Shown: piece after piece, positions 8,316-14,529 of the stretch
How positions within the stretch are numbered: the first letter of the stretch is position 1
Layout of the letters: the number at the start of each line of letters is the position of its first letter
Virus record (IMG/VR): IMGVR_UViG_3300031669_004405
Location: 1-27,662 of that record
DNA length: 27,662 nt
Reading direction: 5' to 3' (one strand)
DNA from: a virus
Program-made: the position numbers and the translations under genes
The notes under the pieces: model-generated
What the model saw: the letters and a program-made list of their open reading frames with translations, nothing else
Told to the model about the DNA's origin: nothing
The model's database searches: none

Positions 8316-8905
8316 CATATTCAAGAGATAAACAAGACATTTTTGTATATAATGTTTTTAAAGAAAAACAAGGTGGCTATTTTATTGATGTAGGTGCATC
8401 ATTTCCAGTTGCGGGAAACAACACATATTTACTTGAACAGCATGGGTGGGTTGGGTTATCATTTGATATAAGAGATTTCAGTCAACAGTGGAAGACAAGA
8501 AATACACCATTTTTGGTTGTTGATGCATTAAAGTGTGATTTTAAAAAAATTTTTGATGATGTTTTTGTTCCTAATATCATTGATTACCTGAGTTCTGATT
8601 TGGATGGTAATGGTGATAGATTTGATGGAATTGTCAACATTTTTAAATCTGAACGAGAATTTAAGGTAATTACAATTGAACACGATGCTTATTGTGGGTA
8701 CGAAGAAACCGAAAGAGAACCACAACGTGAGTTTTTAATTAAGAATGGCTACGTATTACTGTGTGGAAATGTAATGTGTAGTGCTGGACCGTTTGAAGAT
8801 TGGTGGATTAACCCCAAATTTTTCAAAAAAGATGAATATGAACATTTAATTTGTGATGGGAAATATCCACAAGAAATTATTGATATATTGGGCAATAAAA
8901 AATAA
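8312..8905 (+). CDS. FkbM-like methyltransferase
   Basis: A 197-residue protein with the N-terminal signature of a divergent FkbM branch. SRDKQDIFVYNVFKEKQGGYFIDVGASFP runs over residues 4-32, with motif I at FIDVGAS. It is followed by LEQHGWVGLSFDIRD, where the first acidic residue after beta-2 is D52. IIDYLSSDLDGNGD replaces the family's DYLSIDVEGxE, so the usual E-G-x-E is changed to D-G-x-G. REFKVITIEHDAY and FLIKNGYVLL complete the fold. I judge it a methyltransferase fold; activity is uncertain because of the altered acidic motif. It overlaps the preceding gene by 4 nt and is followed by an 11-nt gap. Confidence 0.7.
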   Translation: MTYSRDKQDIFVYNVFKEKQGGYFIDVGASFPVAGNNTYLLEQHGWVGLSFDIRDFSQQWKTRNTPFLVVDALKCDFKKIFDDVFVPNIIDYLSSDLDGNGDRFDGIVNIFKSEREFKVITIEHDAYCGYEETEREPQREFLIKNGYVLLCGNVMCSAGPFEDWWINPKFFKKDEYEHLICDGKYPQEIIDILGNKK

Positions 8906-8916
8906 AAAGAAGTTTT

Positions 8917-9618
8917 ATGGATGAAAATAAAAATTGTGTGTTTACTGTTATTATTAATGATTACGATAATTTAGTGCCAAGTGAATATAAAAAATTAAGT
9001 AATTGGGATTATATTTGTTTTACTGATGACACAAATCTTAAATCTAATTTTTGGGAAATAATTTATGTGGAAAATAATTCTAAAACACAATTAGAACATA
9101 TCAAATTATCAAGATATTATAAAATAAATTTTTTTAAATATTTAAATAGTTATGAAAATTTGTTGTATTGTGATGGAAATATTCAAATTGGTGAGGACAT
9201 TAATGAATATTTAGAGAATCTTAAAGATAGTGACATTGTTTTTATTAAACATCCATTCCGACAGACAGTATTGGAAGAAATTAATTATTGTATTTTGCAT
9301 AAATTAGAAAAAATCGAAATGATTGAAATAATAAAAAAAAGATATGCAGAATATAATTATAATTATGATAATGGATTAATTGCTGGTGGTTTTATATTAT
9401 TTAATAACAATAAAAGAACAATTAAATTTTTTTCAGAATGGTGGGATGAGATAAAAAATTATTCACATAGAGACCAAATATCTGCAAATTTTGTATTATG
9501 GAGAAATCCCGAAATAAAATATAAAATTTTGGATGTCATTTATGATAAAAGACGTTTTGAAATCTTACCACGAAAAAAAGTATATTTTAAAATCTTACCA
9601 CGAAAAAGAAAAATATGA
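8917..9618 (+). CDS. TOD1/MUCI70-like (DUF616) glycosyltransferase-like protein
   Basis: This 233-residue protein matches the pattern of the TOD1/MUCI70 glycosyltransferase-like domain. It has WDYICFTDD (30-38), RYYKINFFKYLNSYENLLYCDGNIQIGEDI (66-95) with the acidic/asparagine cluster CDGN at 85-88, DIVFIKHPFRQTVLEE, and near the C-terminus SEWWDEIKNYSHRDQISANFVLW. That order (D-x-N, KHP-R, then RDQ with W) is the family's. The gene is extremely AT-rich: bases 9121-9180 contain only 8 G/C out of 60 by hand count. The last ~22 residues contain a decapeptide repeat (FEILPRKKVY, then FKILPRKRKI) encoded by a 23-bp direct repeat, perhaps a recent slippage event. Donor and acceptor are unknown. 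Confidence 0.7.
   Translation: MDENKNCVFTVIINDYDNLVPSEYKKLSNWDYICFTDDTNLKSNFWEIIYVENNSKTQLEHIKLSRYYKINFFKYLNSYENLLYCDGNIQIGEDINEYLENLKDSDIVFIKHPFRQTVLEEINYCILHKLEKIEMIEIIKKRYAEYNYNYDNGLIAGGFILFNNNKRTIKFFSEWWDEIKNYSHRDQISANFVLWRNPEIKYKILDVIYDKRRFEILPRKKVYFKILPRKRKI
9555..9607 (+). repeat. 23-bp direct repeat, 30-bp period
   Basis: Bases 9555-9577 and 9585-9607 are identical except for one position (9559 G against 9589 A). The 30-bp period preserves the frame and repeats ten residues at the C-terminus of the TOD1-like gene. It lies just upstream of copy 2 of the MINQGT module. Confidence 0.85.
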
Positions 9619-9623
9619 ATATA

Positions 9624-9667
9624 GTTAATGATAAATCAGGGAACGACATATAGAATTAATTTAGGAA
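9624..9667 (+). repeat. Copy 2 of 44-bp gene-start module
   Basis: Pairs with 1935-1978 (21 identical bases, then 18 of 23). It covers the start codon (9628) and first ~13 codons of the following gene. A short second frame from ATG 9615 reads VNDKSGNDI across it and stops at TAG, as the end of the GT2-like gene does at copy 1. Confidence 0.9.
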
Positions 9668-10383
9668 ACTCACAACCTCAAAAAAGTGTGGAGTTTGACC
9701 ACTTAATTGTCACGAGAGGAAATTTAAATTGGGTAGGTGGTGGATTTAGTCCTGCTCACAGCGAAAGAAGAATTCATTTAATGAATCGAACAGTAAGACC
9801 ATCAATCGAACAACAAACAAACAAAAATTTTAAATTCATCAGCCTCTGGAATGAAAAACCAACACATGCTGGAATTGATGGTGAAATAATGGAAGTCATG
9901 AAATCTAAATTTATTTTGAATAAAACATTTACAAAAACACCTGTAATTCATAATGCGGAAATTGTCGAAATTTGTAAAAAACACATTACAAAAAATTATG
10001 TGTTGGTGACTAAAGTGGATAATGATGATTGTTTGGGTATGAATTTCGTTGATGTACTTCAAAAAAACGTTGACATCATAAACTACCCTTATTATTATGA
10101 TATTCTTGCGTTTAGAACATATTATATGATGACAGGAGTAATGGAAATTTGTAAATTACCATATACCAGTATGTTTCTTTCGGTATTGGAAAAAAGTAGT
10201 GATTTTGTTTGTTACCCATATAATTATAAACACACGCAAATCAACAGTGTGCTCAGTGGAAAACATATACGGGAATTAGACGCATTATTTACACAACATT
10301 TAGATAATTCAGTAGCGGGTGCTTACGGTGCGCCAACAAGATTTAATTTAAAACATTATAGTCCTAAATTAACACAACAATGA
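9628..10383 (+). CDS. Putative rhamnosyltransferase-type glycosyltransferase
   Basis: This 251-residue protein resembles the bacterial Rhamno_transf group. HLIVTRGNLNWVGGG (25-39) is the opening strand. RTVRPSIEQQTNKNFKFISLWNEKPTH (54-80) matches the family's 'lPSI..Qt..nF.w....d' line. The metal-site block VLVTKVDNDDCLGMNF lies at 126-140, with D131-N-D-D134. YPYYYDILAFRTYY and YPYNYKHTQINSV are later core pieces. The first 12 residues (MINQGTTYRINL) duplicate the start of the GT9-like gene at 1939, although the two proteins then belong to different folds. That makes the peptide a transferable module, not a family trait. The sugar is not determinable from sequence. Confidence 0.65.
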   Translation: MINQGTTYRINLGNSQPQKSVEFDHLIVTRGNLNWVGGGFSPAHSERRIHLMNRTVRPSIEQQTNKNFKFISLWNEKPTHAGIDGEIMEVMKSKFILNKTFTKTPVIHNAEIVEICKKHITKNYVLVTKVDNDDCLGMNFVDVLQKNVDIINYPYYYDILAFRTYYMMTGVMEICKLPYTSMFLSVLEKSSDFVCYPYNYKHTQINSVLSGKHIRELDALFTQHLDNSVAGAYGAPTRFNLKHYSPKLTQQ

Positions 10384-11210
10384 AGAAAATAATCAATTTC
10401 ACACCAACGGGCATAATGCCAACAAAGGAGAATTCAAATGCACCATTACAACCCAATGAAATAATTGAGGATGTACATCAGGCATTTGAATTAGGTATAA
10501 CATTAACTCATATACATGCAAGAGATAGTAATGATTCAAACACATATAAAACCGAGGTATTTGGTAAAATATTTGATGGGATTAGAAAACATTGCCCCGA
10601 TTTGGTGATTTGTGCTTCTTTATCTGGAAGACTGTTCCCTGAGTTCGAGAAAAGGTCAGAAGTTTTGGAATTATATCCCGATATGGGTTCATTAACAATG
10701 TCGTCAATCAACTTCCCCAAATCGGCATCAATGAACGCACCAGATATGATGATAAATTTGATTGAAAAAATGGATAATTTTGGTATTACCCCAGAGATTG
10801 AATGTTTTGATTCTGGTATGTTGAATTATGCCAATTATTTATTGAGAAAGGGAATCATTAAAAGACCAGCATACATCAATGTGATTTTCGGTAACTTATT
10901 TAATGCACAGGCAGATGTTGCATCGATATCATCGGTGATTAATAATCTTCCCGATGACGTGTTTACCTGTTTTGGTGGTATTGGGAAAGAGCAATTGAAG
11001 ATGACTATCATGGGACTTCTATATGTTGATGGCATTAGAATTGGTTTAGAAGATAATTTTTATTACAACGATAAAGAAAAAACAACAAACATCGAATTAT
11101 TAAAGAGAATTTATAGGGTTATGGATGAACTTGGTCACACAGTATTTAATCACACAGAATTTAAAAATCTTGGATATGGGAACACAAAAATTGGCAATAT
11201 TGGGGGTTAG
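10380..11210 (+). CDS. DUF849 / BKACE-type beta-keto acid cleavage enzyme homologue
   Basis: A 276-residue TIM-barrel protein recognisable as a member of the BKACE (DUF849, Kce-like) family. Known members use Zn2+ to condense a beta-keto acid with acetyl-CoA and cleave it. Visible motifs: INFTPTGIMPTKENSNAPLQP (5-25); THIHARD at 43-49, whose H44 and H46 fit the two Zn-binding histidines; LTMSSINFP (105-113); PEIECFDSGML (138-148); FGNLFNAQAD (170-179); and GIRIGLEDNFYYN (218-230), with R220 and E224-D225 where the family has its arginine, third zinc ligand and catalytic aspartate. Length and residues suggest an active enzyme. Its substrate here is unknown; the context suggests a keto-sugar or acyl precursor. 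The start overlaps the previous stop (ATGA). Confidence 0.85.
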   Translation: MKKIINFTPTGIMPTKENSNAPLQPNEIIEDVHQAFELGITLTHIHARDSNDSNTYKTEVFGKIFDGIRKHCPDLVICASLSGRLFPEFEKRSEVLELYPDMGSLTMSSINFPKSASMNAPDMMINLIEKMDNFGITPEIECFDSGMLNYANYLLRKGIIKRPAYINVIFGNLFNAQADVASISSVINNLPDDVFTCFGGIGKEQLKMTIMGLLYVDGIRIGLEDNFYYNDKEKTTNIELLKRIYRVMDELGHTVFNHTEFKNLGYGNTKIGNIGG

Positions 11211-11847
11211 TGCTGGTGCGCTAACAATGCTTTTCGATGTTATAGAATCTTCTTTTGAGTTTCAGAAGCAATATGATTTGTTTCCAGAAATCTTCATACT
11301 CAACAATTTAGATATTGAGATAGAAAAACCATATATTAACAATGATGTTCTATACACAATGGTAACCGAAATACCAGAAAATTTTGATGGTAAATATCTT
11401 GTATGTCCCACAAGAGTGGTTAATAAAATAAAAATATTTAATGTATTCAATATCCCAATTGAACAATTTACAACCATATTCCATGCAATGAGTTCGGTGT
11501 CAAAAACGGCAACGATTGGACGTGGATGTGTTATAAATGCTGGTGTTGTGATTGCAGGTCAGAGTGTTATTGAAGACATGGTATTTATTAACAGAGGCTC
11601 AACAATTGGACATCACACAAGAATTGGGAGATTTACGACAATAAATCCAGCATGTAATATTGCTGGTGATGTTTTAATTGGAGAAAAATGTGAAATTGGT
11701 ATCGGTGCAACAATTATTGATGGAATTAATATTGGTAGTAATAATATTATTGGTGCGGGGTCGTTAGTTTTAAACGATATTCCAGATAATGTGGTGGCAT
11801 ATGGCAACCCGTGTAAAATTATTAGAGAAAATGGAACATTATTATAA
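11176..11847 (+). CDS. NeuD/PglD-like sugar O- or N-acyltransferase (left-handed beta-helix)
   Basis: From ATG 11176 the protein has 223 residues. It has a short Rossmann-like N-domain (KLAILGVSAGALTMLFDVI), followed from about residue 115 by hexapeptide repeats of the [IV]-G-x-x-x-x type: ATIGRGCVINAGVVIAGQSVIEDMVFINRGSTIGHHTRIG, and continuing to the C-terminus GNPCKIIREN. HH within TIGHHTRIG is the expected catalytic histidine position in NeuD/PglD-type trimeric acetyltransferases. GNP-x-K-I near the end is typical. An in-frame ATG at 11125 would overlap the previous gene by 86 nt; ATG 11176 (35-nt overlap) starts exactly at the first beta strand. Likely acylates an amino or hydroxyl group on the glycan, perhaps the product of the DegT-like enzyme. 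Confidence 0.8.
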   Translation: MGTQKLAILGVSAGALTMLFDVIESSFEFQKQYDLFPEIFILNNLDIEIEKPYINNDVLYTMVTEIPENFDGKYLVCPTRVVNKIKIFNVFNIPIEQFTTIFHAMSSVSKTATIGRGCVINAGVVIAGQSVIEDMVFINRGSTIGHHTRIGRFTTINPACNIAGDVLIGEKCEIGIGATIIDGINIGSNNIIGAGSLVLNDIPDNVVAYGNPCKIIRENGTLL

Positions 11848-12394
11848 TAATATACATGGTTGGTTTACTTTTCAGGATTTATATTCAGAAATGGTTGAGA
11901 AATTTCCTGATGGGTCACACTTTGTTGAGTTAGGGTCATGGCAAGGTAAAAGTGCTGTATTTATGGGGGTTGAGATAGTTAATTCGAATAAGGATATAAA
12001 ATTTGATTGCATCGATAACTGGTTGTTTGAGGGTGAAATCTATTCTCGAAATTCAGAATACATGAAAATGAAACACAATGCATTTAACATGTTCTTAAAA
12101 AACATTGAGCCATTATCAAAAGTAATTAATTACCATAAAATGGATTCGGTGGAAGCATCTAAATTGTATGATGACGAATCGTTAGAATTTGTATATGTCG
12201 ATGCATCACATTATTACGAAAATGTGAAAAATGACTTAACATATTGGTATCCAAAAGTAAAGAGTGGTGGTGTTATTGCTGGTCACGATTATCAATATGC
12301 TGGGGTTAAGTTAGCTGTGGACGAGTTTTTTACTGGAAAAATAATGAAAACCCCTGAAACAAGTTGGGTTTATTATAAAAATAATTTGATATGA
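11831..12394 (+). CDS. Class I SAM methyltransferase, Methyltransf_24-like
   Basis: From ATG 11831 the protein has 187 residues. Motif I is SHFVELGSWQGKSAVFMGVEI (about 29-49). The acidic strand is FDCIDNWLFEGE. The diagnostic block LEFVYVDASHYYENVKNDLTYWYPKVKSGGVIAGHDY is the canonical Methyltransf_24 second half (VDGxHxYxxVxxDL-x-x-W-x-x-L-K-x-GG). An upstream in-frame ATG (11789) would add 14 residues inside the acyltransferase gene; I prefer 11831, which overlaps it by 17 nt and begins just before the folded region. It is the last methyltransferase before the heptose genes and overlaps the kinase start (ATGA), so it may belong functionally to either group. Confidence 0.8.
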   Translation: MEHYYNNIHGWFTFQDLYSEMVEKFPDGSHFVELGSWQGKSAVFMGVEIVNSNKDIKFDCIDNWLFEGEIYSRNSEYMKMKHNAFNMFLKNIEPLSKVINYHKMDSVEASKLYDDESLEFVYVDASHYYENVKNDLTYWYPKVKSGGVIAGHDYQYAGVKLAVDEFFTGKIMKTPETSWVYYKNNLI

Positions 12395-13149
12395 AAAAAA
12401 CATTAGTAATAGGTGATGGGTGTGAAGACCTCTTTAGGTATGGTACTTGTGACAGGTTAAGTCCTGAAGCACCAGTACCAGTAATGAAGCCAACCAGAAC
12501 TACAGGTAATGGTGGTATGGCAATAAACGTATTTGAGAACCTCAAGGCATTGGGTGTCGATTGTGATATAATTACAAATGATATCAGACCAGTAAAAACC
12601 AGATATGTTGATGAAGTCAGTAATCAGATGTTGTTGCGTGTCGATGAAAAAGATGAAATCAGGGAAATTCTGGCAACTGACTTCGATGCGATTGATTTCA
12701 GTCAATATGGTGCTGTTGTTATTAGTGATTATGATAAAGGATTTCTATCAGATGTGGCGATTCGGTTAATTACTGAAAAACACGGTTTGGTTTTCATGGA
12801 CACTAAGAAAAAAATTGGTGATTGGGCATCGGGTATTGAATACATTAAAATAAATTATAAAGAATTTAAAGAAAATTATGATTGGTTATTAAATGAATTC
12901 GTTGAGGGTGATTTAGTTGTTACAATGGGAAGGAATGGTGCTGTTTTAAACATGACACAAACGTTTTCAATTGAAACTGAACATGAAGTACGTGACCTTA
13001 GTGGTGCTGGAGATACTTTTCTTGCAGGATTAGTTGCAGATTATGTAAAAAATAACGATATTTGCAAGGCAATACGTTTTGCGAATCGATGTTCAGCATG
13101 GGTTGTGTCGCAAAAAGGTGTTGTTGTGGTAAATCCAGAGAAGATATGA
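12391..13149 (+). CDS. hldA: PfkB-type heptose-7-phosphate kinase (HldE N-domain / HldA-like)
   Basis: The enzyme is predicted to phosphorylate D-glycero-beta-D-manno-heptose 7-phosphate at C1. It has 252 residues and matches the kinase domain of HldE (RfaE). GDGCEDLFRYGTCDRLSPEAPVPVM (8-32) contains the near-diagnostic R-x-SPEAPVPV. GNGGMAINVFENLKALG follows (39-55). QMLLRVDEKDE (79-89), VVISDYDKGFLS (109-120), MDTKK (136-140) and LVVTMGRNGAVL (175-186) follow in family order. DLSGAGDTFLAGLVADYV has the anion hole GAGD with catalytic D208. It is about 60 residues shorter than the usual HldE kinase domain and lacks a fused nucleotidyltransferase, which is a separate gene at 14098. The other PfkB sugar kinases are less likely given SPEAPVPV and the neighbours. 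Confidence 0.8.
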   Translation: MKKTLVIGDGCEDLFRYGTCDRLSPEAPVPVMKPTRTTGNGGMAINVFENLKALGVDCDIITNDIRPVKTRYVDEVSNQMLLRVDEKDEIREILATDFDAIDFSQYGAVVISDYDKGFLSDVAIRLITEKHGLVFMDTKKKIGDWASGIEYIKINYKEFKENYDWLLNEFVEGDLVVTMGRNGAVLNMTQTFSIETEHEVRDLSGAGDTFLAGLVADYVKNNDICKAIRFANRCSAWVVSQKGVVVVNPEKI

Positions 13150-13529
13150 GGATAATTGATTCCAAATTACAAACACATAATTGTATTGTTCCAAAGAAAT
13201 GGGGAGAAGAAATTATCATTCATAACGATGAAAATTATTGTGGAAAATTACTTGTTTTTAAGGAAGGTGCTAAATTCAGTATGCATTTCCATATGAAAAA
13301 AAAAGAAACTTTTTACGTACAGGAAGGAAAATTTCTTCTTAAGTACATCGACACAAGAGATGCAACACCAATGGAAGAGGAATTAACTGCTGGTATGATT
13401 ATCGAAGTTCAACAGGGTGACCCACATCAATTGTTGGCTTTAACAAAAGGCATTATATTTGAAGTTAGCACACAACACTTTGATGATGATAGTTATAGAA
13501 TAGGGAAAGGAGACAGTCAAAATGGATAA
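13146..13529 (+). CDS. Cupin-domain protein
   Basis: A 127-residue protein beginning at ATG 13146, which overlaps the kinase stop (ATGA); an upstream ATG at 13062 in the same frame lies inside the kinase gene and is unlikely. After KKWGEEIIIHNDENYCGKLLVF comes cupin motif 1, FSMHFHMKKKETFYVQEGKFLL, with the H-x-H-(x)-E metal ligands. Motif 2 is a shorter GDPHQLLALTKGIIFEVS with the histidine. Single-domain cupins in glycan loci include sugar-phosphate isomerases, epimerases and the C-domain of mannose-1-phosphate guanylyltransferases, and the KxWGxE opening is shared with that group. Its place inside the heptose operon suggests a sugar-phosphate substrate. It might stand in for a missing step such as the isomerase, but I have no motif evidence for that. 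Confidence 0.75.
   Translation: MRIIDSKLQTHNCIVPKKWGEEIIIHNDENYCGKLLVFKEGAKFSMHFHMKKKETFYVQEGKFLLKYIDTRDATPMEEELTAGMIIEVQQGDPHQLLALTKGIIFEVSTQHFDDDSYRIGKGDSQNG
13508..13512 (+). promoter_or_regulatory. Shine-Dalgarno sequence for the gene at 13522
   Basis: AGGAG stands 9 nt before ATG 13522, inside the end of the cupin gene. Clear purine-rich ribosome sites are rare elsewhere in this window, so this one stands out. Confidence 0.6.
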
Positions 13530-13809
13530 AAATTACACAAAACCACACGACAAGGATTACAAAGACACGCCAGAAGATTACCTATGGCTTGTAATGGCAT
13601 TTGGAAGGGCATTAAGTGCAATGCTTGGTGATGGGCAAGGTATCTTGATTGATATGAAAGCCGATGCATTAAAAATAAGACCAGAAGCAAAGCGTGTTGT
13701 GGTTTTTAATGATGGTAAAATGATTAGGGTTGTTGATGCCAGTGAACGCACTGACCTCAAAGACGGTGATAGGATTCAGATGATTGATAAAAACTTTATT
13801 TCGAACTGA
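13522..13809 (+). CDS. Small protein of unknown function in the heptose operon
   Basis: A 95-residue soluble protein that I do not recognise. It has a hydrophilic N-terminus rich in D and K (1-18), a helix YLWLVMAFGRALSAMLGDGQG (20-40), and then strand-rich residues (LIDMKADALKIRPEAKRVVVFNDGKMIRVVDA) ending with LKDGDRIQMIDKNF. No catalytic motif is visible. A good Shine-Dalgarno (AGGAG, 9 nt upstream) marks the start. It overlaps the cupin gene by 8 nt and the HAD gene by a single base (TGATG). The tight coupling on both sides implies a role with the heptose enzymes or simple co-expression. Confidence 0.7.
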   Translation: MDKNYTKPHDKDYKDTPEDYLWLVMAFGRALSAMLGDGQGILIDMKADALKIRPEAKRVVVFNDGKMIRVVDASERTDLKDGDRIQMIDKNFISN

Positions 13810-14096
13810 TGTTGATTTACTGTGATGTTGACGGTACAATATGTACAACCGAGGGTGGTTACGACAATGCGAAACCAATTCCAGAGAATATAGCCAAAAT
13901 CAATAAACTGTTTGACGAAGGTAATATCATAGTTTACTGGACTGCCAGAGGCGGTAATACTGGCAAGGATTGGACGGAACTCACTGGACAACAACTTGTT
14001 GCGTGGGGTTGCCGATTTCACGATGTTATTATGAGACAGAAACCCGCATTTGATTTATTGATTGATGACAAGAGTAAACGAATAGAAGAAATTTAA
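13809..14096 (+). CDS. Small HAD-superfamily phosphatase, capsule-type (EcbF/BcbF-like)
   Basis: This 95-residue protein is a minimal HAD phosphatase. Motif I is IYCDVDGTICTT with nucleophile D6 and acid D8, motif II is IVYWTARGG (T/A-R) and the C-terminal motif is LLIDDKSKR with the Mg-binding acidic pair. Its pattern DGTICTTEGGYDNAKPIPENIAKINKLFDEG is close to the small capsule-biosynthesis phosphatases of the EcbF-BcbF group. Between a heptose kinase and a heptose-1-phosphate nucleotidyltransferase, the expected missing reaction is removal of the 7-phosphate (GmhB), which is also HAD chemistry. GmhB is about 180 residues and has a zinc loop that is absent here, so this would be a substitute, not a GmhB orthologue. 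Function inferred. Confidence 0.75.
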   Translation: MLIYCDVDGTICTTEGGYDNAKPIPENIAKINKLFDEGNIIVYWTARGGNTGKDWTELTGQQLVAWGCRFHDVIMRQKPAFDLLIDDKSKRIEEI

Positions 14097-14097
14097 T

Positions 14098-14529
14098 ATG
14101 AATATCTGGGTAAACGGATGCTTTGACATCTTACATACAGGACATCTTGACTTATTTTGGTACGCCAAATTATATGGTGTTGAGGGTCTTGGGTATCACG
14201 AAGCCATGAAGGTGAATAAACTTTATGTTGGTATTGATACCGATGAAAGGGTTAAGATGCTGAAAGGTGACAGTAGACCGATAAACGATGCCCATGATAG
14301 GGCGAAAATGCTCAGTAATTTAAAAATGATTGACAGCGTTGTTATATTTCATGATGACGATGAAATGCGATATTTTATAACATCTTTTAATACTGATTAT
14401 TTAATGGTGGGTGACCATTACAGGGATAAAGTTGTAATTGGTGCTGAGTGTGCAAAGTCTGGGGTTATTTACTATCCTACAGATGAGAGGTCAAGTACAG
14501 GCATTATTGAAAAAATAAAGAAACTATGA
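14098..14529 (+). CDS. hldC: Heptose-1-phosphate nucleotidyltransferase (HldE C-domain / HldC-like)
   Basis: A 143-residue nucleotidyltransferase of the cytidylyltransferase-like fold. WVNGCFDILHTGHLDLFWYAK has the HxGH motif at 13-16, binding the ATP phosphates. LYVGIDTDERVKMLKGDSRPINDAHDRAKMLSNLKMIDSVVIF matches the GlcE-type block of HldE. DYLMVGDHYRDKVVIGAE and RSSTGIIEKIKKL close it, with the S-T-G-I motif of the family. It should join AMP from ATP to heptose 1-phosphate to give ADP-heptose. Other members (glycerol-3-phosphate or phosphoethanolamine cytidylyltransferases) share the fold, but the kinase, HAD and epimerase neighbours favour heptose. It begins 1 nt after the HAD stop and overlaps the epimerase start (ATGA). 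Confidence 0.85.
   Translation: MNIWVNGCFDILHTGHLDLFWYAKLYGVEGLGYHEAMKVNKLYVGIDTDERVKMLKGDSRPINDAHDRAKMLSNLKMIDSVVIFHDDDEMRYFITSFNTDYLMVGDHYRDKVVIGAECAKSGVIYYPTDERSSTGIIEKIKKL

Noticed and set aside
1935-9667. MINQGT repeats as phage attachment (att) sites
   Set aside because: They are within one phage gene set, cover a start codon and its codons, and no integrase is present; coding module duplication fits better.
11125-11175. Upstream start for the acyltransferase
   Set aside because: It would encode NLVTQYLITQN inside the end of the BKACE gene; the fold's first strand begins exactly after ATG 11176.
12391-13149. PfkB-like gene as a ribokinase, fructokinase or adenosine kinase
   Set aside because: R-x-SPEAPVPV and the GNGGMAINV block are HldE-type features, and nucleotidyltransferase and epimerase genes of the same pathway follow.
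13809-14096. HAD protein as polynucleotide 3'-phosphatase (PNK-like) of the T4 type
   Set aside because: No kinase domain, no PNK-specific residues, and its pattern is closer to the small capsule phosphatases; the neighbours are heptose genes.
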